Source: Isoetes taiwanensis
Taxonomy: Eukaryota > Streptophyta > Lycopodiopsida > Isoetales > Isoetaceae
Direction: 5' to 3'
DNA length: 64,000 nt
Assembly: GCA_021234155.1 (NCBI GenBank)
Contig: JAJEKV010000062.1
Span: 2,639,305 to 2,703,304, forward strand
The notes beneath the pieces were generated by a model. It did not search any database, was not told the DNA's origin, and worked only from the letters and a program-made list of their open reading frames with translations. Shown one piece after another: positions 24,830 through 35,123 of the stretch (positions are counted from its first letter, which is position 1; the number at the start of each line of letters is the position of its first letter). Both the position numbers and the translations under genes were made by a program.

Positions 24830-26900
24830 AAGCAGTTTTCTTCATAACTTATGGCTCGGGTGTCAGATTCGGGTGTTCTTAGTGCATTGGAAAGCTAGAG
24901 ATGTGAGCTTTCAATTGGCGTATAATTCATATAGTTTTGTTGTGTCTATCTGGGCTGGATTTGGAGTTTACAGATTTCGGCTACCATGGCAAACCCGAGT
25001 ATTAATGATCACTATGCTAAACAAAAAACCACTAGTATACGCATGAGACTATCTCATAAACTACGATGAGAGAAAAAACCACTATAGCATTGACAACCAC
25101 CATTGATAACGACGTCATGAACCACTACTAGTCTTCATACACCACGATCACTGAACACGTTAAGAACCATCATTGATAACTATGTCATGAACCACTATTA
25201 GCATTGACAAACCACTATGGCATGTGATTTTCTTTTGTCAAATAAATTCATGAATAAAAAATGACATATACCATGGTTTTTAGACGATTTGATACCAGTT
25301 AAACATGATAGTTCATTTCTGGGGGCCTTGTGTTAATACAAATGTAAACCTGCCCTAACTCACGTCTTATATACTTCCACCTATATCTACATGACATTCA
25401 CAACATTATACTAGCCAAAGCATTCATGTGTTGATTATTAGGAGCAGAAGAGTTACGTAGAAGGGTTGCAATCTATTAGCCTAATGTGGAGCATCTTTGT
25501 ATATTGCTCCTTTCGTGCTATGGAAAGGGTGCGAAGTTCAATGCTATGTGATAGGCCTATACGATGGCATTTAGATATTATTGACATTTTACGAGGGCTA
25601 TATGATGACATTATTGATTCATGTTACTAAAGGTTTTCACGATTGACAAGTACATTGCGTTGCAAGGTTATGGCAATTTGTGTACTGGAGTTTGTGTGTT
25701 TAGACATGAACTGCAAGTTCGTTAGCTCTTAGGATTAGTACAAAGCATCAAAGCTGCAATCAATATCTATAAACATCTAATAGGCAAAAGGCAGCTATGA
25801 CAAATTCTGAATTATAGCCTCTGATGAGATCAAGGATTCCAAATGAGCTCATAGGCAAAATGACAAGTTTTTAGAATCTTTTATATTAAACATCTAAGGT
25901 GATGCACTGGCACTGGCCAGAATAAAATACTTACCACGAACATAGATATTTGAGTTGAGGAACCAATGGCCGCACCTAAAGAGATGTCCTGTACACGAGC
26001 CATTCTAATGTATTAATCAGCCTATTCAAAATGCTGAACTTTAACAGACAAATGGGCAATGTTTAGAAGCTTGTCCTTAAGCGCAAACATTATCGCACTG
26101 GCATGTTCTGTGGCATTACCAACTGTAGGAAGAATTATAACAGTGAGAAAGACTAAAGGTATATTCTAGGCCCCTGATGCGCCATAGAAGGGGATAAAAG
26201 AGATTAAGACTCAAAAAGGAATCTCAAAATATTCCATAGAAATAGTAACATGTTCAAATTAAGTACCTGAATTGCATTATCGACGACATATTGTAGAAGC
26301 ACAGAGATAAATATTGTCAATACTTCAAATTATGCTATATGGCGCCCCAACAACTAAGAATTTGTTCTTCCTCATCCCCAAACTCTATGTTGTCCTATGA
26401 CATACAAGATCATTGACTTAGGTTATATGAAGTCAAACAATACAAACTATTCAATCTACTACTACACAATTAATTGTACATGCAGCATTAACATAAAGTT
26501 GTAGCCACACTCTCACCTCTTCTATATCAACTGAAAGAAGAGATACAACGCCCTCGGCCGCAAGATGTAGCACATACAACTCAATAATAAATAATAAGGT
26601 AAATAAAAGGGGGCACTCCAAGGCGGACACATCCACATCGCTCAGTATGGTGTAAATATGCAAAAAAAAAAAATCATATGGTGTAAATATGCAACCTGGA
26701 GAAGGCTCATCCAATTGTTAAGGCAAATTGTTTTTTGAAAGGTAAGAAATAAGAGGGAGAGGGGGGCAATGGAAAATGAATGTCTCAAATATACAGGCCT
26801 AGTTATGGGGTAAACATGGCAAGTCAAAAAAAAGATGTGCAAAGATGATTGCCCAGATGTTGTGAAAGCTAGCATAGCAAAAAGCGGGATGGGAGAAAAA
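24830..26900. other. CACTA interior, no recognised gene
   Basis: The N-terminal exons of the transposase would be expected here on the minus strand, but I see no TNP2 block. 25,015-25,215 holds imperfect repeats of CATTGATAACGACGTCATGA and GAACCACTACTAG. The rest is AT-rich, with open frames below 105 codons that lack motifs. Confidence 0.35.
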
Positions 26901-26904
26901 AGAC

Positions 26905-29900
26905 ATGGGTGCAAAGAAAAAAAAGGCAAAACAAAAGAACGTGAAAGGAAAATCAAAGAAAGGGGAAGGATGGCTGATAACGGGGAGGTTATCAGCCCTT
27001 AAAAAAATGGCAAAAGGAAGCGAGATATGGAGGATTTTTCAGCGGCAAAGGCAGCAGAGATGGCGAAACGTAATGGTAGAAGGAAGACTAGCAAGGGCAG
27101 AGGATGGCGATGGCAGAATGGATGCCTCCATAGGGTTTTGTTCATCTGTAAAAAATAATGGCTAGGGTTTAGGTATGTGCTGTAAGCCTTCGTTTGGTCG
27201 ATTCTTGCTTCTAATCTGTTCTAACCTGCATTTTTTTCTTAGGTAAAAGGCATTTCGGCGCTGGCTACATTGATTTCGGCCTCAAGCAAGTGAGTGGCGG
27301 TTCTCCAATTCAATGTTCTATCATTTCAACCTCTGTAGAGCAAATGGGCAGCATTTTTGTTTGGTAGATGCTCTGTCATTCCATTGTAGTTGGATATTAG
27401 CAGGTCTGAAGAGCAAATGCCAGAATCAGGGTAGGTAACTATTCAACTTCAAGAAACAAAGAATCAACTACAGAAGAACGGAGATAATTGTCTGGAAATC
27501 TTATTGAAACTATCAGAGAATACACGGATATAGATATCCCTGACATGTAGGAGCTGCTAAGTTTAGCAACCGTCAGTTTTAGCTAACATCTGTCCATTTT
27601 AGAACCGTTGGGTTATTTTGTCTCAAATATTATAATTACCAACACTCCTCCTCAAAATAAACCCTTCACTCCTGTTTCAATCAGTAGTTCAACTAAGAAA
27701 TGTTCACCTAAACTTCAATGAAAGTTAAACTACAAAACAGCAAAAGAAATTCTGTTAATATGAAGATCTGCATCCCTCCAACAGTCTTCAAAACTGTGCA
27801 GCATCCCTTAAACTCTGAATGAATGCTTCACAAGTGAACCATTCATGAATCATGTCTTCAGTTCTGCTACAATTTACCAGCATCTGAAGGATATTCAAAC
27901 CTGCACCATTCCAAGTTCTGCAACGCACTTAAGAAATTTCTTCTTCCCTAAAGCTTTAGTAAAAACATCCGCAGTCATTTTGTCAGTTCTTAAATGCTGA
28001 ATGACAACATGTCCTTCATTGACCTTTTCTTGTGTAAAATGGAATTGCACCTCAATGTGCTTTGCTTTCGAGAAGTTTGTTGGATTCTTTGCTAAAGATA
28101 CTGCAGCAGAATTATCATTATGTATAACAGTAGCCTTAGCTTGAGGCAGTAGCCTTAGCTTGAGGCACGTAAAGTTCTCTAAGCAATCTCCTGAGCCAAA
28201 TACATTCCTTAGTTGCGCTGCATAAAGCCATATACTCAGACTCACATGTAGACACAGCAGTCGCCTTTTGTTTTCTGCTGCACCAATCTACTGCTCCCCC
28301 TTGCAGAAGGAAACAAAAGCCAGTTCTAGACTTTCTAGCTACTGAATCCCCTGCATAATCGGCATCTGCAAAGGCTTGAAGAACAAGGGGCGGAGAAAAT
28401 TTATGCTGATAGCAGATACCAAAGGTTGCATGGGCATGAAGATATCGAAGCAATCTTTTTAAAGCCAACCAATGTTCGGGTGACTGTCAAGAAATTGGCT
28501 GAGGGTAATAGTGGCTTGAGCTATATCAGGACGTGTGCACACCATCAAATGCATCAAGGAGCCCACAATGCTACGGAAAGAAAGTCCACCAAAAGCATTT
28601 GCTGCAGGTGGAAGAGAAATAGCAGGCATATGAAAAATAGCCGGGGTAGCAACTCCCTTGCTACCATGCATATTACAGGCTTGCAAAAGGTTATAGACAA
28701 ATTTGGATTGATGAATAAGAATATTGTGGGACAGCGGATCTCTACTAACTTGAATACCAAGAAAGTAATGCAAATCGCCCAAATCTGTCATGTGAAAGCG
28801 GGCAGCTAAAGCAACTTTGGTATCTTTCAACTCGGAATTGTCACTTGCCAGAATCAGGTCATCTACGTACAAGACAATAATAATCACATAAGCATTGTGC
28901 CTCTTGCAGTAGATGTTCCAGTCTGCATGACTCCTTGCAAATCCTTGTTGCGTGAAAAATTTGTGAATGGTATGATACCACTGCCGTGGGGATTGCTTGA
29001 GCCCATAGATTGCCTTGTGCAGCTTATAGACTTTACCCTTCTTGGCCATTACCTTCTTGGCCAGTTTGTACAAAACCCGGAGCCTGTCTAAGATAGACTT
29101 CTTCTTGCAACGTACCATGTAAAATGCCGTCTTGACGTCCATTTGTTGCAAATCATAATTCTGAGCTGCCACCACTGCTAACACTGCTCGTACAGAACTC
29201 AGCCTAGCAACTGGCGCAAAAGTTTCAGTGTAATCCATGCCGGGAACCTGAGAACATCCCATGGCAACCAATCGTGCTTTGTATTTGCTAACAGCATTAT
29301 GCTCATTATATTTAATTTTGTAAATCCATTTAGAATTTACCACTTTTCTTCCTTTGGGCAGATCTGTAAGAGTCCATGTTTCATTGTCCACTAAGGACTG
29401 AAATTCCTCACTCATGGCTTTCAGCCATTCTTCCTTCTTAGTACTTTGCATGGTATGGGAAAAGGTTTTGGGCTCATCAGGCAGAATGGTGCTATGAAAG
29501 GCAATATATCCAGATGTCTTCTTACCCTGTGAAGTGAGGTAGTCTTGCATACGACTAGTAAGGTGCCTAGTTCTGCTGGACCTCCTTAGTACAGCTTCTT
29601 CCGGATTCTTAAGATCAGAATTGGACACCAAATCATCTAGCTCACCATCACTATCCTCTAGTTCTGAGGGAAATTCAACTTCATACTCAGAAGATTCTCA
29701 TGTATGAACATCTACAGATTCGCCTTCTTCATCATCAGAATTAGTATCACTATCAGAAGAATTACTCAAAGCACAACATTTACTGCCCGTCCCTTTTCCA
29801 AAATCAAAATTTTGTTCATCAAAACGAACACTTCTTCTAATGATCACCTTTTTATTTGAAGGAAGGAACAACCGATAACCCTTGATTTCATCTGAATAGC

Positions 29901-32900
29901 CCACGAACATACAAGGTACCGATTTGTTTGACAACTTGTCTCGCTTCAGATGAGCATATGCATTACAGCCAAAAATTTTCATATGAACCATATCAGGTTT
30001 TCTGCCCGTCCACATTTCTTCTGGGACAACCTTTGGAGATGCTTTTGTCGGTATTCTATTGAGCAAATAGACTGCTGTATGGACTGCCTCCCCCCAAAAA
30101 GAGGGGTCAATATCATTTCCAAAAAGCATTGCGCGTGCACACTCTAGAACAGTCCGATCCTTTCGTTCAACAATCCCATTTTGTTGATGCTCGTGAGACA
30201 CCGATTTCTCATGCTTAATGCCAAATTCTATGCAAAGTCTTTCAAATTTCTTATTGACAAACTCACCTCCCTGATCTGTCCTAATTTGCTTGATTGTGCA
30301 TCCAGACTGATTTTCCACAAGTCTTTTCCAAATGACAAAACAACCAAACACCTCTGATTTTCTCTTTAAGAAATAGACCCACAATTTTCTACTAAAATCG
30401 TCTATTACTAAGAGAAAATACCTGGCACCACCTACAGATGGAATCTTGGCTTTACCCCAGACATCCATATGGACCAGCTCCAAGCATTTTTCTGCTCTAT
30501 GTGCTTTCCCTTTTGGAAATTTCCTCCTGTGCATTTTTCCCAGCATGCAACCTTCGCACAACTTTGATGGTTTTCCAATCTGTGGTAGACCATCCACTAA
30601 CTTTTGTTTTGCCATTTCTTTTAAGAGCGGAAAATTAGGATGTCCCAGTCTCTCGTGCCACAATTGGGTGCTGTCCAAAATAGAAGTAGTCAGGGCTGTT
30701 CGTTGAGACCAGCTCAACTGATACAAGTCTCCATCTCTATTGCCCATAGCTAACACATTTCTTCTTCTGTCTTTGATGAGGCACTTTCCATACCCGAATT
30801 GCACCACTAAACTTGCATCATCCAGTTTAGAAATAGACAAAAGATTTGCCTCCAAGTCAGAAACATGAAGAGCTTTCTTCAAACGAACGTCTCCTGTAGG
30901 CATTTGTAGCTTAACCGTTCCAATTCCAACAATATCAAGATTTCCTTTGCCTACTTTTACCTTGCTGTTCTTAACACCTTGATATTCCACAAAGAGTTCT
31001 CGTTTGGATGTCATATGATCTGAGGCTCCAGAATCTAGGTACCAAATTCCATATGGAGTTTGTGCCACAAAATATCCTACTGCTTGTATCACGAAAAGAC
31101 TGTCAAAGCAGGACTGCAAATATTCTACAACTGCCTTTATCATTTTAAAAATCCCATGTTTAAAAGATAGAAAGGCATCTGGTAAGATAATGAAAAGAAT
31201 CCCATATCATGCTAATTTGCTTGCACTGGTTCTTTCAACCATGCAAACAAAAGCCTTTCCAGAAACAAAGGAATCACTGCTCTCAGATGATTCTTGTTCT
31301 GAGTCAGATGTGGAAGCATAAGACTTGACCTTTTTTGCTTTATGTGCTGCTGCTTCCTTCTTTCTTCCATTATCTTTTCTCTTGTCATGTCCTCTTTTCT
31401 TCCTCTTATCTGGTTCTGCACAATCTTTAGCCAAATGTCCAGTTTGACCACAATTGTAGCATTTTCTAGTTTCTTCTCTTCCACTCACCAAGGCTTGAAA
31501 GTCTCTAGAGGAACTCTTCTTTATGCCCTTTTGATTTTTCTCTTCCAAAAGCAGCTGCTGACATGCCCATTCCAGGTCTACCTTCTCAACAGATCCAATA
31601 ATGTTCTTCACATTATTGTACGAACTAGGCAGTCCCAACAAGAAAGCTGCTACAACCAAATCATCATCTAATGCTTTGTTCATACCCTGCAGTTGCTTTG
31701 CTGCTTGCCGGATAGTCCCAATGTACTCTTCCATACTCATTTCTTCTCTCAACTTTGTATTAAAAACAATTGCATACAAATTTGCTTGAGTAGAAAAATG
31801 TTTCCTCATGTAGGACTTCTGAAGTTCATCCCATGCTGCTTTGGCTGAGGATGCTAATCTGAGGCATCAAGGTATCATCTAGGTAACGAAGGATCCTACT
31901 CTTTGCCGTCCAGTCTCTCTGCATCCATTTAGCCAAGGCCTGCTTCTCAACTTCATCAGCCTTAACTTCCTCAACCTCAGAACTCCCTGTCTGAGTCTCT
32001 GTAGAAGCTATCAATCTCACATGCACCTCAGGCTTTGGTTCACCATTGACAAATCTCACATGCACCTCAGGCTTTGTTTCATCACCATTGACAATTCCCC
32101 ACAGGCCTTTCTCACACAGCTTTGCCTCACTCTAATAAACCAGTAATAGGCGTTCCCATGGTTTAAATTCTCAATCTTCATCTTGATTTCCCTGCAGTAC
32201 GTCCTCAAGGTCGATTCTGCTCTGATACCATATTCAACTTCAAGAAACAAAGAATCAACTACAGAAGAACGGAGATAATTGTCTGGAAATCTTATTGAAA
32301 CTATCAGAGAATACACGGATATAGATATCCCTGACATGTAGGAGCTGCTAAGTTTAGCAACCGTCAGTTTTAGCTAACATCTGTCCATTTTAGAACCATT
32401 GGATTATTTTGTCTCAAATATTATAATTACCAACAGTAACTTCTAGAATTTCTTTCTCATATTCATTGCTCGGGTTTAGAAATAGTTCTGGAATAGACTG
32501 CTCATGGTTATTGGCAGTTCAGCATATAATATCTTAAAATCGTGCCCTGTGGTATTTTTCATAGAGGATAATAGCATCTGTGGTTGGAAGACTAGAAATA
32601 GTGATTTATTAAAACGTTTTATGGATAGGACATGATTTTGAAATGGTCTTAATATGCACTGTGAGAAGTTCTATGCTCCTGAACGGTCAAGATAACTTGG
32701 TAGATCTGTGATGCTATTTACATAATAAGTGATGTTGGATGCTTGTATGATTATTACTTCAAAAGGGATGTGACTAGGAATATATGCAATTGGATTAGTG
32801 TAGGTTTCAAAGGCTTGGCAGATATTCGTAGATGGCACCTTAAGGATTGCCTTTAATAGACTACATAGATGCTGCTACTTAATCTTTAAGTTGGTCTCTA

Positions 32901-33391
32901 GATAGGATGCTGCTGAGATAACTTGGCTGTTGTTGGTTGCTTTTATAGCTAGCAATAAATCTAATCTCTTTTCGATGTAACATGCAGCCTCTTGCAGATG
33001 CTATGCAGCGCAGTAGGCAGAACTTATTGTTGAACGCTGACTTGAAAATGAACCCTTTAGAGTTAGTTTTTGAGGAGGTAAAAATTATTGCCTACTGCCT
33101 AGCAAGTTTGCATTATTTTTTCATGTTGAAATTATTAATTGAACATGCCTGCAGGTATCCTCAATTAAAAAACCATGCACTCGAGATCTCCTTTGTGGGA
33201 TTTGTGTGAACAAGCACCCTGGGAAGTCATCACGCTCTACTTACTAGAAGAGCTACTGCTGCTGTATGCAATGTTTAAGATGGCAATGATGACGGAGGAG
33301 ATGAAGAGATTGAAGACTTTGATGATGCCATGGACAACTATGATGACACTACAACTGAATCCTCTAACGATGAAGTAGAGAAAGAAACCTG
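26905..33391 (+). CDS. Possible second CACTA gene, split by the copia
   Basis: Plus-strand pieces flank the copia element. A Lys-rich start lies at 26,905-27,165 (MGAKKKKAKQKNVKGKSKK). Exon-like pieces follow at 32,984-33,079 (MQPLADAMQRSRQNLLLNAD) and 33,155-33,391. The last contains a Cys-rich stretch (LLCGICVNKHPGKSSR) and, in another frame, a strongly acidic end (EEIEDFDDAMDNYDD and TTTESSNDEVEKET, stop at 33,389-33,391). The copia would lie in an intron of this unit. CACTA elements often have a second, DNA-binding gene of TNPA type, but I cannot show that this is one; a captured host gene fragment is as likely. Confidence 0.3.
27440..27644 (-). repeat. copia 3' LTR
   Basis: This 205-base repeat reads TGTTGG...GAATA on the minus strand. 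It is preceded on the plus strand by the target duplication GTAAC (27,435-27,439) and adjoined by the purine tract at 27,645-27,653. Confidence 0.92.
27895..31143 (-). pseudogene. copia pol region: protease, integrase, RT, RNase H
   Basis: In order along the minus strand: protease active site LDSGASDH (about 31.03 kb); the GAG-pre-integrase domain with LWHERLGHPN (about 30.66 kb); the integrase core with HMDVWG and IRTDQGGEF; reverse transcriptase with WIYKIKYNE, KARLVAMGC and YVDDLILASD (about 28.86 kb); and RNase H with ADADYAGD and CESEYMALC (about 28.24 kb). All belong to one Ty1/copia polyprotein. It is broken in a few places. Confidence 0.92.
31207..32065 (-). pseudogene. copia gag region
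   Basis: This region encodes the capsid-like part of a Ty1/copia polyprotein (UBN2-type), with the landmark EEYIGTIRQAAKQLQGMN, and then one CCHC zinc knuckle and a Lys/Ser-rich linker. It belongs to the fossil element above; the reading frame is not whole. Confidence 0.85.
32231..32435 (-). repeat. copia 5' LTR
   Basis: This is the partner LTR, followed by GTAAC (32,436-32,440). The Met-tRNA primer site lies directly inside it at 32,219-32,230. Confidence 0.92.
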
Positions 33392-33689
33392 ATTACTAAT
33401 TGCATTGAATTATTCTGTTTTAATCTAACAACAAACTATGAAGAATATTTAAGTGTCAATTGTGTTTTAATTTTGCTGGATCATGTGTGATACTTGCATG
33501 TCAGCGAAAATCAATAAACTAACTTGCTGCAATACAAATATCAGAAGTATTTTAAGTATTCTATGTATTTTTATTTGATATATGTATTTTATGTATTTTT
33601 TAAAAAAATGTAGAATATTTTAATACTTAGAATATGTATTGTATGTGTATGGTATGCTATGTATGTTACAACCATGGCTATAACTAACT

Positions 33690-34262
33690 CAAAGACTGTC
33701 ATCTATCCTGACATTAGAATCGACTCTAATTGTGACATATTGACTGACTCTAAATCTAATGCTACAGATACTCTATTCTGACGCTACTTTCTGACCCTCA
33801 AACTGATGTTAAGGCTGCCTAAATTCTGACTCTAATTGTGATGATAGAGTTGACTCTAGTTCTAACATTATGAATGACTCTAATTGTGACTCTATACTGA
33901 CTCTAATTGTGATGGTCGAGCTGACTCTAATTCTAACACCATGGGTGACTCTAATGCTGGTGGCAGAGATGTCTCTAATTCTAACTCTATGGTTGACTCT
34001 AATTCTAACACTATGGTTGACTCTACTGTTAACTCTAATGCTGATGATAAAGTTGTCTCTAATTCTAACACTATGATTGACTCTAATCGTGACTCTATGT
34101 CTGATGAAAAACTGATGCTAAATTCTGACGCTAATTCTGACGTTTAAATGACAGAGCTTAGAGTCAGTTGTAGAGACAGCCATAGCATCAGTTTAAGGAC
34201 TTTTTTCTATTTTTTTCTGTCTAAGTTTATAACTAGGGTCTGACTCTAAAACTAACTCTAAT
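33690..34262. repeat. CACTA right subterminal repeat array
   Basis: Units such as TTGACTCTAATTCTAACAC and ACTATGGTTGACTCTA repeat throughout. They share the GACTCTA core with the left array, and the two arrays are read in the same direction. Two overlapping 68-codon open frames here are by-products of the 12-24-base periodicity. Confidence 0.75.
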
Positions 34263-34282
34263 ACCCCCTTCCTCTTGTAGTG

Positions 34283-34591
34283 GTGGTATATATAAAATCC
34301 AGAATAAGTTCTCTGCACAGCCTGCCAGATGAAAAGCAGGAGGTTGGCCTTAAGGATAAGGATGGTAATCCCGCAGCTTCAAGCTCAGAGCCTTTGCCGC
34401 CACTCACCGGGAACACCAACGATCCGGCCGAGTTCGTCGAGCTTGTTCCTGTGGAAGAGATTCAAAAGGTTGTGGAAGAGAAGGATGCCTCAGACACTGA
34501 GGAAGTTAATCCTGATAGCTCTACTAAGGTTCTCCCTCCTCCAGATTCTGATGATGAACTTCCTCACAAGGAACCTCCTCTTGATATATAA
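34283..34591 (+). pseudogene. C-terminal end of the methyltransferase beyond the CACTA insertion
   Basis: If the CACTA element and one copy of the GTG duplication are removed, the frame passes from AIDFDKDSV into VYIKSRISSLHSLPDEKQ. That is the expected place for the helix after the acidic strand of motif II. A Pro/Glu/Asp-rich tail follows (PPDSDDELPHKEPPLDI) and stops at 34,589-34,591. The tail is open over 100 codons, so it has stayed largely undamaged. It has no domain I recognise. The seamless frame across the insertion is the main proof that the CACTA landed in this coding exon. Confidence 0.75.
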
Positions 34592-34878
34592 TGTGTGCTA
34601 AAAAAATGAAATTTTTTTATGTGCCTATATTATTGTATTACATTATTGAAATATAACTTTGTTGTCTATGCACGCATAGACTTCCTTCCTTCCCTTTGTA
34701 TTTTGTTTCGTAAGAAAGTGCATTTTCTTAGTGTGTCTTAACACAAAATCTGTCGCCCGCTTTTAAAATGGCCATATTTGGAATGCAACTTTTTTTTTTT
34801 TATAGTTGTTTTTTTTTTAATGGTCAAAACTGCCGAATTTACGTTTTTTGGAAAAAGGAATCTGCAATTGCACCAAAG
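34592..34878. other. Outer transposon, 3' flank of the cargo gene
   Basis: This noncoding AT-rich stretch carries one more palindrome (GTCTATGCACGCATAGAC, 34,664-34,681). It shows that the palindrome family belongs to the outer element on both sides of the CACTA. T-runs lie at about 34,789 and 34,809. Confidence 0.6.
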
Positions 34879-34909
34879 GTCATTAGTGCGTTTGCACCGT
34901 CACCTTGTT
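34879..34909 (-). repeat. Right terminal inverted repeat, 31 bp
   Basis: This is the exact reverse complement of 12,956-12,986 and ends in CACCTTGTT. It is followed by ACAT. The hairpin partner seen inside the left end is not present here. Confidence 0.9.
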
Positions 34910-35091
34910 ACATGTGAAAAACAATAAACAAGTGCCCAAGTAAATAAGGGGGGGAAGGGAGGGAAGCAATGGGCAATGAGAGAAGTGTTGTTGTGAGAAG
35001 ATGCCGATAACCGGCCTCGAATATGGAGTGTACTTATATAATGGCCCGTCCCTACCCAGAATGGCGATTCGAGGGCTCGGATCGATGCTAT

Positions 35092-35123
35092 TCTGGTAAG
35101 GGACTCGCAAGGAACACAAAAAC
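35092..35123 (+). repeat. 32-base direct repeat, right copy
   Basis: This is an exact copy of 12,244-12,275, 183 bases beyond the right terminal inverted repeat. It is too far out to be a target-site duplication. It may be a dispersed repeat or trace of an older element into which the transposon jumped. Confidence 0.8.

Larger units (their letters stand above)
27440..32435 (-). mobile_element. Ty1/copia LTR retrotransposon, young, broken
   Basis: The 205-base LTRs (27,440-27,644 and 32,231-32,435) differ at two positions, about 1%, so the insertion is recent. GTAAC is duplicated on both sides. Next to the 5' LTR lies TGGTATCAGAGC, the primer site for initiator Met-tRNA, and next to the 3' LTR lies the purine tract GAGGAGGAG. 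The order on the minus strand is gag (with a CCHC knuckle, CYNCGQTGHLAKDC), protease (LDSGASDH), integrase, reverse transcriptase (YVDDLILA) and RNase H. Integrase before reverse transcriptase defines Ty1/copia; the Gag and protease resemble the Tork-type lineage (tentative). Long open stretches remain, but the frame has a few breaks, so the copy looks inactive. Confidence 0.95.
21433..34282 (-). mobile_element. CACTA (EnSpm) DNA transposon, with nested copia
   Basis: The right end, read inward on the minus strand, is CACTACAAGAGGAAGGGGGT. The left end is CATACAAGAAAAAGGGGGTA, one base short of the usual CACTA start. Both continue ATTAGAGT(C/T)AGTTTTAG. The duplicated target is GTG (21,430-21,432 and 34,283-34,285). 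The span is 12,850 bases, or about 7.85 kb without the copia element. The minus strand carries TNP2 transposase blocks and DUF4216. Arrays of GACTCTA/GACGCTATG-type repeats fill both subterminal regions, as is usual for CACTA elements. The transposase is in pieces, so the copy is inactive. Confidence 0.88.
12956..34909. mobile_element. DUF7869-type TIR DNA transposon with ParB-methyltransferase cargo
   Basis: The two ends are perfect 31-base inverted repeats (12,956-12,986 and 34,879-34,909), starting AACAAGGTGACGGTGC, with ACAT on both sides. The present length is 21,954 bases. Subtracting the CACTA insertion and its 3-base duplication leaves about 9.1 kb. The minus strand of the left part encodes a DUF7869-type transposase (13,461-16,131). 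The plus strand encodes a ParB-like domain and an N6/N4-type DNA methyltransferase (18,100-21,432, continued 34,283-34,591). Between and around them lie arrays of the palindrome CTATGCGCGCATAG. Both genes are broken, so this copy is inactive. The transposase family name rests on my memory of its conserved blocks; I know of no superfamily assignment for it. Confidence 0.8.

Noticed and set aside
28426-31789. Plus-strand open frames opposite the copia genes
   Set aside because: They are shadows of the minus-strand polyprotein and have no motifs.
12244-35123. The 32-base direct repeats as target duplications or LTR remnants of the nest
   Set aside because: They lie at unequal distances outside the terminal repeats, and ACAT already explains the insertion.
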